NCBI RefSeq assembly: GCF_018616375.1
Contig: NZ_JAEQBB010000002.1
Location: 1-64,000 of the forward strand
Reading direction: 5' to 3'
DNA from: Exiguobacterium sp. J17977
GTDB lineage: Bacteria > Bacillota > Bacilli > Exiguobacteriales > Exiguobacteriaceae
DNA: 64,000 bases
The notes beneath the pieces are model-generated. The model did no database searches, was not told where the DNA came from, and saw only the letters and a program-made list of their open reading frames with translations. Numbering within the stretch: the stretch's first letter is position 1; every line of letters begins with the position of its first letter. Shown here piece by piece: positions 1-8,549 of the stretch. Both the position numbers and the translations under genes were made by a program.

Positions 1-25
1 AGAGCGCCTCGAGCACATGGAACAC

Positions 26-67
26 AAAAAAAGACGAACCAAATCGCGATGGGCGATTTGGTTCGTC
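26..67 (-). terminator. Intrinsic terminator of the DUF1643 gene
   Basis: A 15-bp perfect stem (33-47 with 53-67, loop 48-52) is followed on the minus strand by seven T residues (26-32). It lies 17 bases past the stop of the minus-strand gene ending at 84. Confidence 0.85.
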
Positions 68-83
68 AACAGCCTGAGACGAC

Positions 84-671
84 TCACTCGGAGTCGTCTT
101 GTTTCGTTTCTTTCACGATTCTAAATTTCGGTTTGACCGATTCGTTATTGAACGCCTCGAGCACGGTGTTCTCGTTGGCCATGCGAATCTGTTGCGGCTC
201 GCCTTTTGACGTCGTGCCGATACAGAACATATGGGCCTCGTGGTCGGCGAACAGCGCCTTATACGGAGTCGCATGGTGCATCAAGCGACCTGGCGAGCCC
301 CAGCCGACGATCACCATGCCACCGCTCGCCTCGACCTCATCGAGCGTTTCCTCCACGTAATGGAAGTTGACCTCGTCGAGCTGTGACTCGACGTACGGTA
401 GATTGTCATTGATGGCGAGCGTCGGGACGAGGCTAATGACGCGCATCTCACGGATTGGTTGCTTGAGATGGTTCCGCATGAGCATATAGGCCCGCTGCGT
501 GGTCGTACCGGACAAAAAGGCGTCGCTCATCCGGGGCGAATAAATGATGACGGCACAGATGACGCCGTCGACGACATCGGTGAACTCGTACGTTCGCATA
601 TATCGTTTCGTCTTGTCCTCATTGAAGACCGACTTGACGCGAATCGTCACTTCCTCGATATGGGTGTTCAT
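84..671 (-). CDS. DUF1643 family protein
   Basis: Cytosolic protein of 195 residues. The central block resembles DUF1643: a hydrophobic strand followed by YSPRMSD where the family has an NPS-type motif, then VGWGSPGR near residue 122 and a C-terminal CIGTTSKGEPQ strand. No biochemical function is established for the family, which is often found on accessory DNA. The ATG is preceded by GTGAGG at a good distance. It is followed by its own terminator, and the next minus-strand gene upstream is a lytic transglycosylase with a 34-base gap, so the two may be co-transcribed. The family call rests on motif likeness only. Confidence 0.65.
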   Translation of the reverse strand: MNTHIEEVTIRVKSVFNEDKTKRYMRTYEFTDVVDGVICAVIIYSPRMSDAFLSGTTTQRAYMLMRNHLKQPIREMRVISLVPTLAINDNLPYVESQLDEVNFHYVEETLDEVEASGGMVIVGWGSPGRLMHHATPYKALFADHEAHMFCIGTTSKGEPQQIRMANENTVLEAFNNESVKPKFRIVKETKQDDSE

Positions 672-705
672 AATGTTTCCTCACTTTTGTTCAAATAGTG
701 CCAGG

Positions 706-1398
706 TCAGACCCAGCCAGCGAACCATTCCAAATAGCGGATCGTATAGCGGGCGACTTGTTGCGTCGCCGAAGCCTTGTCTTCCGGTAAATAAGACACGT
801 CGGCCTGATATGACTCATAAAACGACATCACATCGTTGACATACTGCTCACTTCGGTTGTACTCGAAGATGGCGTTCCGAATCGAATCCGTCGAATCTGC
901 CGTCGTCCCACCGTGCTCGCTCAAATAATAAGCGGCCGCATGGGCCGAATCGACGAGACTGTGCGGGTCGGCCTGACCATCGTTGTTGCCGTCCCGTCCG
1001 AGACCGCCATACTGGTCGATGAGGGCGAGGTCTGTCAAATCGACCTCGTCCTCGGGCACGTCTCCTTTTTGATCGTCGGTATCGTACTGCCAACCGAGCC
1101 ACGTCCGCGGCATGAATTGGAACGGGCCGATCGCCCCGACCGATGAACGCATCGATGAGCTGTGCGAGAAAATCGTCTCGACGCGATGGACCGCGGCGAG
1201 GAGCCGCCAATCGACGTCGTAGGTTGCCGCTGCATCCTCATACACGTCGCGATGGACGGCCGGGATGCCATGATCCCCGTAATAGGCCCGGTAAAGGGCG
1301 TTGTTCACTTTATCATGTTGACCAAACCAGCCGATTGCGCCGAGGCACAGCACGATCACAAGCATAAGACCGGTCAGTCGCAAAATCAATCGTTTCAA
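706..1398 (-). CDS. Membrane-anchored lytic transglycosylase (SLT/lysozyme-like fold)
   Basis: Probably cleaves peptidoglycan glycan strands outside the membrane. About 230 residues: a basic start, one membrane segment (about 5-25), then a soluble domain with the putative catalytic Glu in HRVETIF, the GAIGPFQFMPRTW motif typical of SLT/lysozyme-like enzymes, and an Asp/Asn/Gly-rich insert (DGNNDGQAD) that resembles a calcium loop. The start is taken as TTG at 1398 because AGGAGGCGG sits 5-7 bases upstream. A longer in-frame reading to 1425 would place that ribosome binding site inside the gene. It lies upstream of the DUF1643 gene on the same strand. There is no peptidoglycan-binding repeat, so the membrane anchor alone positions it. 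Confidence 0.8.
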   Translation of the reverse strand: MKRLILRLTGLMLVIVLCLGAIGWFGQHDKVNNALYRAYYGDHGIPAVHRDVYEDAAATYDVDWRLLAAVHRVETIFSHSSSMRSSVGAIGPFQFMPRTWLGWQYDTDDQKGDVPEDEVDLTDLALIDQYGGLGRDGNNDGQADPHSLVDSAHAAAYYLSEHGGTTADSTDSIRNAIFEYNRSEQYVNDVMSFYESYQADVSYLPEDKASATQQVARYTIRYLEWFAGWV

Positions 1399-1476
1399 GA
1401 TTCCGCCTCCTAGCTTTCTAGACAATACCCGAATAGTGTAGCATATAGCTAACAGGAAGGACAGGAGTGGATATTC

Positions 1477-2175
1477 ATGCTCGAACAGACCGTCTTTACC
1501 ATCATTCTTGTGTATTTATTGATCATTCAGTTGTTCAACGCGCGGTTGATGAAACCGATGATCGAGACGCTCGGGCGAAGCCACGTGTACGATCAGACGA
1601 TCAAGTCGGCGTGGGGGCTCTGCCTGCTGTTGCTCGCCCTCGTCTTTTTGTTCCGGGTCCCGCCTGAAATGGTCGGACTTGGTTTCGCACCGGCGGAAGG
1701 GGATTTGCGCGCCTGGCAGTTCTTCTTTTTGACGAGCATTCTCATCTCCGTATTGATTGCGTTCTATTTACTCGTGAAAACGTCCCCGGGTTTGCGGCGC
1801 CGGTTACGGCCATATTATGAACTTGAGATTGAACGGCTGCTGTTGCCCCAGACGATTCAGGAGGCGAGAGCGTGGGGAGCCGTGTCTTGGACGGCCGGTG
1901 TGACCGAGGAGTTCATCTTTCGTGGCGTGCTGCTCTACACGGTCACCCTGTGGGTGGACGTCTCTTCCCCGATGCTCGCTTTGATCGGTGGAGCGTTATT
2001 CGGTTTGGCCCACGCTTATCAAGGTGTCCGAGGCATCCTCGTGACCGGTCTCGTCGGGTGGGGACTCGGTTATCTATACTTGGCGATGGGCGTCCTGTGG
2101 CCAGTGATGGTCGTACATGCCTTGCTCGACCTTATCGCTGGACCGATTCACGTCGTCGATTCAGAAACTGACTGA
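1477..2175 (+). CDS. CPBP family intramembrane glutamic protease
   Basis: Polytopic membrane protein of 232 residues with at least six hydrophobic segments. It carries the three CPBP (CAAX protease and bacteriocin-processing, Abi) motifs in order: EEFIFRG (EExxxR) near residue 145, FGLAHAYQG and a C-terminal HALLDL. These residues form the catalytic centre in Rce1-type proteases. Substrates of bacterial members are mostly unknown; some confer bacteriocin self-immunity. The ATG has CAGGAG nine bases upstream. The 3' end runs 44 bases into the convergent hydrolase gene, so the two transcripts are complementary at their ends. Confidence 0.85.
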   Translation: MLEQTVFTIILVYLLIIQLFNARLMKPMIETLGRSHVYDQTIKSAWGLCLLLLALVFLFRVPPEMVGLGFAPAEGDLRAWQFFFLTSILISVLIAFYLLVKTSPGLRRRLRPYYELEIERLLLPQTIQEARAWGAVSWTAGVTEEFIFRGVLLYTVTLWVDVSSPMLALIGGALFGLAHAYQGVRGILVTGLVGWGLGYLYLAMGVLWPVMVVHALLDLIAGPIHVVDSETD

Positions 2176-3031
2176 CGGCCGTCTCATAGGCGGGTTGGTC
2201 TTTCAAGATACAGTTCGTATGTTCCGCGCCGTGGATGAGGGCGATCTCATTTTTGCGATTGAGCGCATTCATCTCGACGGACATCCAGGTCGGCACGAAA
2301 TCGTCCTCTGTCCCATGGATGAACAAGACGGGCGCATCGATCGCCGCGAGCGCTCGTTTCGGTCGGACTTGGTGCATCCGGAATCCGGCCCGCGTCCAAA
2401 GGAAATAATTGATTCCCGGCAACAATAAATCACCAGGCAGGCGGTGCAGGACGTTCAACTGATGGCGCATGAGTTGTCTCATGTCATCGAACGGGCACTC
2501 GGCAATCAAAAAGTCGACATCGGTCAACGGACCGGCCTGTAAAATCGAGGCGGCGCCCATCGACACGCCATGCAGGCCGACCTCGGTGACGGACTCATTG
2601 GCCCGCAGCCAATCGACCCAATCCACGATGTCATGTTTCTCATGATAGCCGTATGAGGCGTATACACCCTCGGATTCACCGTGGGACCGCAAGTCGACGG
2701 CGAGCAGATTGTAGCCGAGGCGATGGAACATCGCCAAATGCGGGGCCATGAAGCTGTGGGACGCCGTATAGCCGTGTACGAAGACGATCCATTTCGATGA
2801 GCCTTCGTTTCGGTACACACGTCCATAGAGGCGGTATCCGTCTTGCGAGCGGAGCGAGACGTGCTCGAAAGGTACGTCGTGATAAAAGGATTGATCTTCC
2901 TTCGTATAGGGGGCCAACAGCATCTCGGGCGTCTTGCGTTTCCCTCGTGTCATGCGTTTGAACGCATAGTAGCTGATGGCATAATAGCCAGTGAATAATG
3001 TTGCGAGTCCAACCTTCCATCTCTTCTGCAT
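2132..3031 (-). CDS. Alpha/beta hydrolase (YqkD-like), membrane-anchored
   Basis: Predicted esterase or peptidase-like hydrolase of 299 residues. An N-terminal hydrophobic segment (about 7-22) may anchor it to the membrane. The alpha/beta fold shows the oxyanion-side HGYTASH, the nucleophile elbow GVSMGA (GxSxG), then HGTEDDFVP with the acid and GAEHTN with the catalytic His. The arrangement resembles Bacillus YqkD; the substrate is unknown. Start chosen at ATG 3031, which follows AAAGGAGCGG by five bases; an upstream in-frame start lacks such a site. The last 44 bases overlap the convergent CPBP gene. Confidence 0.8.
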   Translation of the reverse strand: MQKRWKVGLATLFTGYYAISYYAFKRMTRGKRKTPEMLLAPYTKEDQSFYHDVPFEHVSLRSQDGYRLYGRVYRNEGSSKWIVFVHGYTASHSFMAPHLAMFHRLGYNLLAVDLRSHGESEGVYASYGYHEKHDIVDWVDWLRANESVTEVGLHGVSMGAASILQAGPLTDVDFLIAECPFDDMRQLMRHQLNVLHRLPGDLLLPGINYFLWTRAGFRMHQVRPKRALAAIDAPVLFIHGTEDDFVPTWMSVEMNALNRKNEIALIHGAEHTNCILKDQPAYETAVSQFLNRRRESVQR

Positions 3032-3214
3032 ATGAACCGCTCCTTTCCTCATTATTGTACCCGAAAACACGTTCCCAATTCACGTGCCATGTGGGGCGGG
3101 GCGTGCTTTGCGTGACGGAACACCAGGTCTTACGTGTGACAAGCCAGATTGTGCCGAACGGAGTTGTCGCATAAGATGAGAGCGAACAGTCACCAAGTGG
3201 GAGGAAGCGAACCG

Positions 3215-3640
3215 ATGGAGCGACAGGCGATGTATCAGTTTTTACAAGCGTGTTTGACGGGACAGACGGACTATACGACAGATGGGGTGACGTTTTATCG
3301 CGCCCCGACGAGCGGGGAGCGGCAACATGGAATCGTCTTGGACGTATTGATTGACCGCTATTTATCTCGGCCTGGCCAGACGATTGAACTGTCGGTCCCG
3401 GACATCGCCGTCTCCATCGACGTGTCGGCGGACGAGATCGTCCGGTCCGTGCTCGCGCTCGCCCGTATCACGCTCGTCTCGCAACATATCGAGGAGAGAT
3501 TGATTCGTGTCGTCTCGGCGGGCATCGATGACGCGGGACGCTTGACGCTCGTCATTTGTTTCAACGCTTGGCTGACATATCATTTGGGACGTTTGTCGAG
3601 AGAGTGGCGCGAGTTGCCGGCTCAAGTGCATGTCATGTGA
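3215..3640 (+). CDS. Hypothetical protein, possible helix-turn-helix
   Basis: Not recognised. A 141-residue protein starting at ATG 3215, which has GGGAGG nine bases upstream; an upstream in-frame start has no ribosome binding site. The middle (about residues 45-75, with DIAVSIDVSADEIVRSVLAL) looks like a winged-helix or DnaD-like fold, where a helix reading VSxDEIxRSV could be a recognition helix. There is no signal peptide or membrane segment. It is monocistronic: a bidirectional terminator follows it and it converges with the ABC ATPase gene. A DNA-binding role is only a guess. Confidence 0.6.
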   Translation: MERQAMYQFLQACLTGQTDYTTDGVTFYRAPTSGERQHGIVLDVLIDRYLSRPGQTIELSVPDIAVSIDVSADEIVRSVLALARITLVSQHIEERLIRVVSAGIDDAGRLTLVICFNAWLTYHLGRLSREWRELPAQVHVM

Positions 3641-3660
3641 GACACCTTGAATGACAAATA

Positions 3661-3701
3661 AATAGGGAAGGCCGCGACGGGCGCGGTCTTCCCTATTTTT
3701 A
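3661..3701. terminator. Bidirectional terminator
   Basis: Stem 3661-3676 with 3682-3697 (one G·U pair) has T-rich flanks on both strands. It separates the convergent genes ending at 3640 (+) and 3699 (-). Confidence 0.85.
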
Positions 3702-4346
3702 ATGTCGGGGCGACGGTTGAAGTTTTCCGTCTTGAAGCAACAGCACCCGGTCACAGACGTCGAGCATGCGTTCGTCGTGAGTGATGACGACGACCCGCCG
3801 GCCGTGATGGCGCGCCTCGGCGACGAGCAACTCCATGACCCGGCGCCCGTTCTCGAAATCGAGGCTCGCCGTCGGTTCGTCGGCCAACAAGAGTCGAGGG
3901 CGATTGATGAGGGCACGGGCGACGGCGACGCGCTGCCGTTCGCCGCCCGACAAATGCTTCGGCAATTGATTGAGTCGATGACTCAGACCGAGGACGTCGA
4001 GCAGGCGGAGCGGATCTTGTTTAGATTCGCTCTCGGCCTGCACGAGCTCGAGTTGTTCCCGGACCGTCAAGTATGGGACGAGATGGGCCTGCTGAAACAC
4101 GAAGCCGATTTCATTCAATCGAAGCAAGCGTCGTTCTTCTTCACTCGCGGCGAGCAACTTTCGTCCCTCGAGCTCGATATGCCCAACATCAGGTCGTTTT
4201 AATAAACCAAGTATTTGGAGCAACGTGCTCTTTCCGCTCCCGCTCGGTCCGATGATGCCGATACATTCACCGGGCTCGACCTGTAAATCGATGCCACGCA
4301 AAATCGGTTGTCCGTCATACGTATGGCAAATATTCGTCAATTTCAT
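3699..4346 (-). CDS. ABC transporter ATP-binding protein, MacB/LolD type
   Basis: ATPase subunit of 215 residues energising the permease encoded just upstream. Walker A GPSGSGKST lies at 33-41, the signature is LSGGERQRVAVARAL, Walker B is LLLADEPTASLD and the switch His is in VVVITHD. The length and signature fit the MacB/LolD (FtsE-like) group, which works as a mechanotransmission or export ATPase. Its ATG overlaps the stop of the permease gene by four bases (ATGA), showing translational coupling. It is the last gene of a likely regulated unit with a response regulator and kinase upstream. Confidence 0.92.
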   Translation of the reverse strand: MKLTNICHTYDGQPILRGIDLQVEPGECIGIIGPSGSGKSTLLQILGLLKRPDVGHIELEGRKLLAASEEERRLLRLNEIGFVFQQAHLVPYLTVREQLELVQAESESKQDPLRLLDVLGLSHRLNQLPKHLSGGERQRVAVARALINRPRLLLADEPTASLDFENGRRVMELLVAEARHHGRRVVVITHDERMLDVCDRVLLLQDGKLQPSPRH

Positions 4347-5350
4347 TGTCCGATTCCTCCTAACGCGTCGGCGGCGTCAAGCCGGCGCAATTTCCAAAGT
4401 GGCAACAGCGTCCCGATGAGCGAGAGGATGGCCATAATCGCACCATATGCGAGCACGTTACCCAAGTCGAACCGGAACGGGATGGCGTCCGGCACGAACG
4501 TACCGGTGAACCCTGTCAGCACCGTCGCTAGCAGGCTCGCCGTGAGCACCGTGGCCATGACCTGGATGACGAGTGCCGTGCCGATGACGCGGGGATGAAT
4601 CCCGATTGCTTTCAAAATGCCGAGCTCCGGAAGCTTTTGGAGCGTCAACATATAAAAGAAAGCGGTCAAGATGAATGCACCGATGAACAGCAAGAAGCCG
4701 CGCATCATCGTGAACGTGCCTTGCTCCGCCGTATACCCGGGGACGGCCTCGACGACTTCCTGTTTCGTCATCGACGCGAGTGAGGTGTCAGCCTTCCCGA
4801 GCCAGGCCGAGACGTAGGCAGGCTGACCGCTTGCCGTCTGGAATGCTTCCCACGTATCCTGTGTTGCCCAGATGACCGGGGCGTGGCTATAACGTCCGTC
4901 CGTCGTCCCGACGATGGTGAATGCATATCCGGACGTAAAGTCGTGCACCGTGTCTCCAATCTCGACGTCACCGAGAAAACTCGGGTCGACGAGCACGTCG
5001 CCGACGGCGAGGTCAAGTTCGGGACCGATTGTGGAATTTTTCGGCAGTGTGAATAACGTGGCGTCCTGCTTCTTTGTTCCATGGACGAGCGTCATCGATT
5101 TGACGCCGAGCGGGGTGAGCGCATCGGGCGTCGGACGTTCGATGAACGAGCGAGTCAATTGCCCGTCGGCATCATCGGCCAGTTGAAACGACTCGACATC
5201 GAGTTCACGCAAAGTGGCCCCGTTATCGTAGGCCAGGCCGTCCGCGAGTCCGGTGATCAATGTCGACAATAAGACGATGAGCAGCGTGATTACAAAGATG
5301 AGCGAAAATTTTCGTTTTTGGCGCCACATCTCTTTCAATCCTAAGTTCAT
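4343..5350 (-). CDS. ABC transporter permease, MacB/FtsX type
   Basis: Permease of 335 residues with the FtsX/MacB layout: one N-terminal membrane segment (about 15-37), a roughly 190-residue extracellular domain, then three membrane segments in the C-terminal third. It should pair with the ATPase at 3699-4346, which overlaps its stop by four bases. Start chosen at ATG 5350, preceded by GAAGGAGGC and a run of seven T. That ribosome binding site is also the 3' arm of a terminator-like hairpin (5353-5383). The substrate could be a peptide, antibiotic or lipid; the sequence does not say. Confidence 0.88.
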   Translation of the reverse strand: MNLGLKEMWRQKRKFSLIFVITLLIVLLSTLITGLADGLAYDNGATLRELDVESFQLADDADGQLTRSFIERPTPDALTPLGVKSMTLVHGTKKQDATLFTLPKNSTIGPELDLAVGDVLVDPSFLGDVEIGDTVHDFTSGYAFTIVGTTDGRYSHAPVIWATQDTWEAFQTASGQPAYVSAWLGKADTSLASMTKQEVVEAVPGYTAEQGTFTMMRGFLLFIGAFILTAFFYMLTLQKLPELGILKAIGIHPRVIGTALVIQVMATVLTASLLATVLTGFTGTFVPDAIPFRFDLGNVLAYGAIMAILSLIGTLLPLWKLRRLDAADALGGIGQ

Positions 5351-5383
5351 AAAAAAAGCCTCCTTCATAGCGATGAAGGAAGC
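5351..5383 (-). terminator. Terminator-like hairpin containing the permease ribosome binding site
   Basis: On the minus strand GCTTCCTTCAT, loop CGCT, then ATGAAGGAGGC forms an 11-bp stem (one G·U) followed directly by seven T and the permease ATG. The 3' arm contains the Shine-Dalgarno sequence. It could end the response regulator-kinase transcript or act as an attenuator or occluder of permease translation. Confidence 0.7.
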
Positions 5384-5396
5384 ATAACCGACCGAG

Positions 5397-5413
5397 ATGA
5401 ACAGAATATGAAC
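5397..5413 (-). promoter_or_regulatory. Candidate response regulator box (direct repeat)
   Basis: Two copies of GTTCAT on the minus strand, separated by five bases, have an 11-base period. This is typical of OmpR/PhoB-type binding sites. They sit between the kinase stop and the permease, about 10 bases upstream of a possible -10 TATGCT, and no good -35 is visible, as expected of an activated promoter. Assignment to the neighbouring regulator is inferred. Confidence 0.45.
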
Positions 5414-5417
5414 AAGA

Positions 5418-6764
5418 CTACAGCGTGACGTAAAAGACGGTACCTGTTCCGAGCCGGGATTCGACCGTCAACGTGCCGCCGTGCAGATGGACGATATCTC
5501 GGGCGATGGCGAGTCCAAGCCCGGTACCTTGTCCGGACCTTGAGGCGTCGCCTTTATAAAACCGCTCGAACAGCCGTGCCTGGGTCGCTTCATCCATGCC
5601 GACGCCAACGTCCTGAATCGAGACGGTCGGGCGTTCGGCTTGAAACGCCTTGATGGTGATGAGGCCACCTTCTGCCGAAGCGTGAATCGCGTTCGTCAGC
5701 AGATTGGACCACACTTGTGCCAGCAAGAGTGGGTCGCCGTTCACGACGAGCGTCGAATCGAGTTCTGTGGCGACGGCAATGCCTTTCTCGTCGAGTTGGA
5801 ACGTGTGCCGGCGAATGACATCCTCAATCGATGCTCCGACATCGACCGGTGTCGTTAACGACACGTTGGCCTCGTCGAGCCTAGCGAGGAGCAGTAACTG
5901 TCTCGTCAGCTCGGACAGGCGCGCCGCCTCATCACGAATGATGGCGGCATGCGCCTTCGCCTCACCGTCGGTCGTCGCGACGAGTTCCGAGGCATAGCCT
6001 TTGATGGAAGTGAGCGGGGTCTGGAACTCATGGGAGACGCTCGAGACGAAACGTCTGCGCTCGCCTTCCGATTTTTCAAGCGAGTCGACCATATCGTTGA
6101 AGCGACGGGAGAGCGTGCCAATCTCATCGTTGCGCTCGAGTGGGAGGTCGTTCGGCCGTCCCCCGGACGCGACCGAATCGGTCGCAGCGGTCAACGTCCG
6201 CAACGGGCGGACGAGTTGACTCGTCGACAATGCGATCAAAATGAAGGCGAGCCCGGTCAACAAGGCGAAGAACAACCCGACGAATAAGTGCAGCTCGCGG
6301 ATTTGGGCACTCAGGTCGGGACGAATGAAGACGGCATCCTCACCATCGATGCTAAACCCGTACGTGTTGACGACCTCGTTGTCGAACAGTCCGAGCAAAA
6401 ACAAGTGGAACGGATAAGTGTGCATCCCGTCATAGGTTTCACCGGCCCGGACGGAGGCGACGATGTCGGTGTCGAGCCGCTCATCCCGAAACGCGCCGCC
6501 ATAACGTTCAATCGTATCGTCCGGTCGTACGACGAACAACTGATAGCCGGTCTGCGCGAGTAACATATAAAACGAGGACGTCTCGCCGTCGGTATGGGTC
6601 GCGAAGTAAGCTTTCGCGGCCTCGGCCGTCTGTTCGGTCTTGTCGCTATAGGACGGTTGCCACCACACGTAGTAGGCGACGTTGCTGACGAGGAGGGCGA
6701 TGGCGCCAGATAACAATAAAATCATGAACACGGTCAAGACGATCCGCGTGTAGAGTGTCTTCAT
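5418..6764 (-). CDS. Sensor histidine kinase
   Basis: Membrane-bound kinase of 448 residues: transmembrane segments at about 7-31 and 158-182 flank an extracellular sensor domain of roughly 125 residues; HAMP about 183-236; HisKA with phospho-acceptor His245 in SHEFQTP; then HATPase with N box NLLTNAIHAS, G1 DVGVGM and G2 GTGLGLAIA. It should phosphorylate the regulator encoded upstream, whose stop overlaps this ATG by four bases. The large extracellular domain argues against a BceS-type intramembrane sensor. The ABC genes downstream are the likely target or signal partner. Confidence 0.92.
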   Translation of the reverse strand: MKTLYTRIVLTVFMILLLSGAIALLVSNVAYYVWWQPSYSDKTEQTAEAAKAYFATHTDGETSSFYMLLAQTGYQLFVVRPDDTIERYGGAFRDERLDTDIVASVRAGETYDGMHTYPFHLFLLGLFDNEVVNTYGFSIDGEDAVFIRPDLSAQIRELHLFVGLFFALLTGLAFILIALSTSQLVRPLRTLTAATDSVASGGRPNDLPLERNDEIGTLSRRFNDMVDSLEKSEGERRRFVSSVSHEFQTPLTSIKGYASELVATTDGEAKAHAAIIRDEAARLSELTRQLLLLARLDEANVSLTTPVDVGASIEDVIRRHTFQLDEKGIAVATELDSTLVVNGDPLLLAQVWSNLLTNAIHASAEGGLITIKAFQAERPTVSIQDVGVGMDEATQARLFERFYKGDASRSGQGTGLGLAIARDIVHLHGGTLTVESRLGTGTVFYVTL

Positions 6765-7426
6765 AGGGTCACCTCGAGCGTATACCCGACGCCTCGCACC
6801 GTCCGAATCATGTTGCCTTCGTCACGGAGACGACCCCGCAAGCGCTTGATATGGACGTCAATCGTCCGATCATCGCCTTCAAACTCGAGGCCCCATACTT
6901 GTTCAATCAATTCATCTCGGGTGAACACGCGACCTGGAAAGGCGGCCAACTGATAGAGCAGCTCGAACTCTTTTTTCGGCAAGTGGATCGTCTCCTCATG
7001 AAGTTCGAGCCGGTAATCACGCAAGTCGAGTTTGAGCGGTCCGGCGGTGACGACCGTGGCCGCATTCTTGGCGTAACGTTTCGCAACGGCTTGAAGCCGG
7101 AACAGCAGTTCCTCCGGAATGAAAGGTTTCGTCATGTAATCGTCGGCCCCGTGCTCGAAACCGCTCCGTTTCTCCTCCCATTCCCCGAGGGCGGTCAACA
7201 GGATGACCGGGATATCCGTCATTCGTTTCAGTCGTGAACAGAGCGTTCGCCCGTCTTGACCCGGCAACAGGATATCGATGACGGCGGCATCGGCGGGCCG
7301 CTCTTCAAACAGTCGTTCGGCGACGGTTCCGTCTGTCGCCGTGGTGACGGTGTGGCCGGCCCGCCGCAGCGTCGTTTCAATCAGATGCAGGATGGCCAGG
7401 TCGTCCTCTACAATCAGTACGTGCAT
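6761..7426 (-). CDS. Response regulator, OmpR/PhoB family
   Basis: DNA-binding regulator of 221 residues. The receiver domain (1 to about 115) has the acidic pair ED at 7-9, phospho-acceptor Asp51 in VIDILLPG, the switch Thr in VILLTA and Lys in MTKPF. The C-terminal winged helix (about 128-221) ends with VWGLEFEGDDRTIDVHIKRLRGRL and the typical RTVRGVGYTL wing. It is first in a unit with the kinase (ATGA overlap) and probably controls the ABC transporter downstream through the GTTCAT repeats at 5397-5413. Confidence 0.93.
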   Translation of the reverse strand: MHVLIVEDDLAILHLIETTLRRAGHTVTTATDGTVAERLFEERPADAAVIDILLPGQDGRTLCSRLKRMTDIPVILLTALGEWEEKRSGFEHGADDYMTKPFIPEELLFRLQAVAKRYAKNAATVVTAGPLKLDLRDYRLELHEETIHLPKKEFELLYQLAAFPGRVFTRDELIEQVWGLEFEGDDRTIDVHIKRLRGRLRDEGNMIRTVRGVGYTLEVTL

Positions 7427-7455
7427 GACTCTCTTCCTTTCTCGTGAAGGACATC

Positions 7456-7487
7456 GAAAACAGGTGACCTGTGTCAGGTCACCTGGC
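7456..7487 (-). terminator. Probable terminator
   Basis: A perfect 11-bp stem (7461-7471 with 7475-7485) lies just past the stop of the minus-strand gene ending at 7490. Only four T residues follow on the minus strand, so termination may be partial and could read into the response regulator gene. Confidence 0.55.
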
Positions 7488-7489
7488 CG

Positions 7490-8380
7490 TTATGTCGCTT
7501 TAGTGAGTTCTTTGTGCAGCGCCCGGAGCGCCCGTAAGAAGGCGTCCTTGAAATACTTGTCTTCCTGGGCCTCGAGCGTCTCGAGCGCGGTCGTATCGCC
7601 GGCGCTCGCTTTGACGAGCAGGTTGACGACCGTTCCCCAGCGCTTGACGTGCTCGGGCTTCGGATGGTTCATCGCGACGGTCAACGTGAACCAATACGGT
7701 TGGTCCCGACGCTGTAATGTGGCAATCATCTGTTTGGCGGTCTGTGCTTCCGCCTCGGACGGCAGCGTGGCCGTGGCGAACCAGCCGAGCAGTCCGGCAC
7801 TCATCGCTTCGAGTCGCGCCTTGGCTTCTGGCTCAATCGGTTCGCGTCCAAACTCGGAGATATTGACGAAGACGAGACGGTCCTTACGGTCGAGGTGGGT
7901 GATCCATCCTTTGACCGTCTTGAGCTTGTCCTTGTCTTTCGACTGGGCTTTGACCGTGTAGCCGTTCAGTTTACCGATATAAATCCGGAACTGGCCGCGG
8001 TCGAGTTGCTTGTCGACTTTGAACTCGATGTCTTGGCCGACCGTGAACGGTTGGTTCTGTTTGTTGAGCGTCTCGCCTTTTTTCAGTTCGGGACGTCGGA
8101 CGATGTAGCGGAGTGCTTCTTGCTCGGTCTTGTCGTCGAGTGTCCAGAGGTTGTTCGGTGTGACATTCTTGAAGCGATGCCGGCGGACGAAAATGTATTG
8201 ATCGAGCGCCTCGACGGCGTCGCTGGCGGAATTTTTGCCGCTCAAATAATCGTCGGCGATATCGCGGAGCGTGATCGATTCGAGCCGGTCGATATGCCCG
8301 ACGTACGGGACGTGTCCGACGACGAACAGGGCGGTGGCGATCAACTCACTCTCGCGAGGGGTCAAAGGACGTTTGGCCAT
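7490..8380 (-). CDS. Hypothetical protein
   Basis: Not recognised. A 296-residue soluble protein, rich in Lys, Arg and Gln, with no signal peptide or membrane segment. The N-terminal 60 residues look helical; the middle (about 120-180, around TVGQDIEFKVDKQLDRGQFRIYIGKLNGYTVKA) looks like beta strands; the C-terminal third is helical. Start chosen at ATG 8380, which follows AAAGGAAGTG; a longer in-frame reading to 8401 would place that site inside the gene. It is monocistronic, upstream of the two-component genes on the same strand with a weak terminator between. Confidence 0.65.
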   Translation of the reverse strand: MAKRPLTPRESELIATALFVVGHVPYVGHIDRLESITLRDIADDYLSGKNSASDAVEALDQYIFVRRHRFKNVTPNNLWTLDDKTEQEALRYIVRRPELKKGETLNKQNQPFTVGQDIEFKVDKQLDRGQFRIYIGKLNGYTVKAQSKDKDKLKTVKGWITHLDRKDRLVFVNISEFGREPIEPEAKARLEAMSAGLLGWFATATLPSEAEAQTAKQMIATLQRRDQPYWFTLTVAMNHPKPEHVKRWGTVVNLLVKASAGDTTALETLEAQEDKYFKDAFLRALRALHKELTKAT

Positions 8381-8549
8381 GGTGCACTTCCTTTCTTGCA
8401 TTCATATGATTTAGTATACCAAAAACAAATTTCGTCATGTTGTATGAATCGACCAGATGGAAAATTTTACAGGCATACAGGATTTCATGGATTGATTGCG
8501 AATAATTGAATATGATAGAGCTATGCGGATGTTGAGATGAGGTGATGAG

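Noticed and set aside
1-25. Possible gene at the left edge
   Set aside because: Too short to judge, with no motif.
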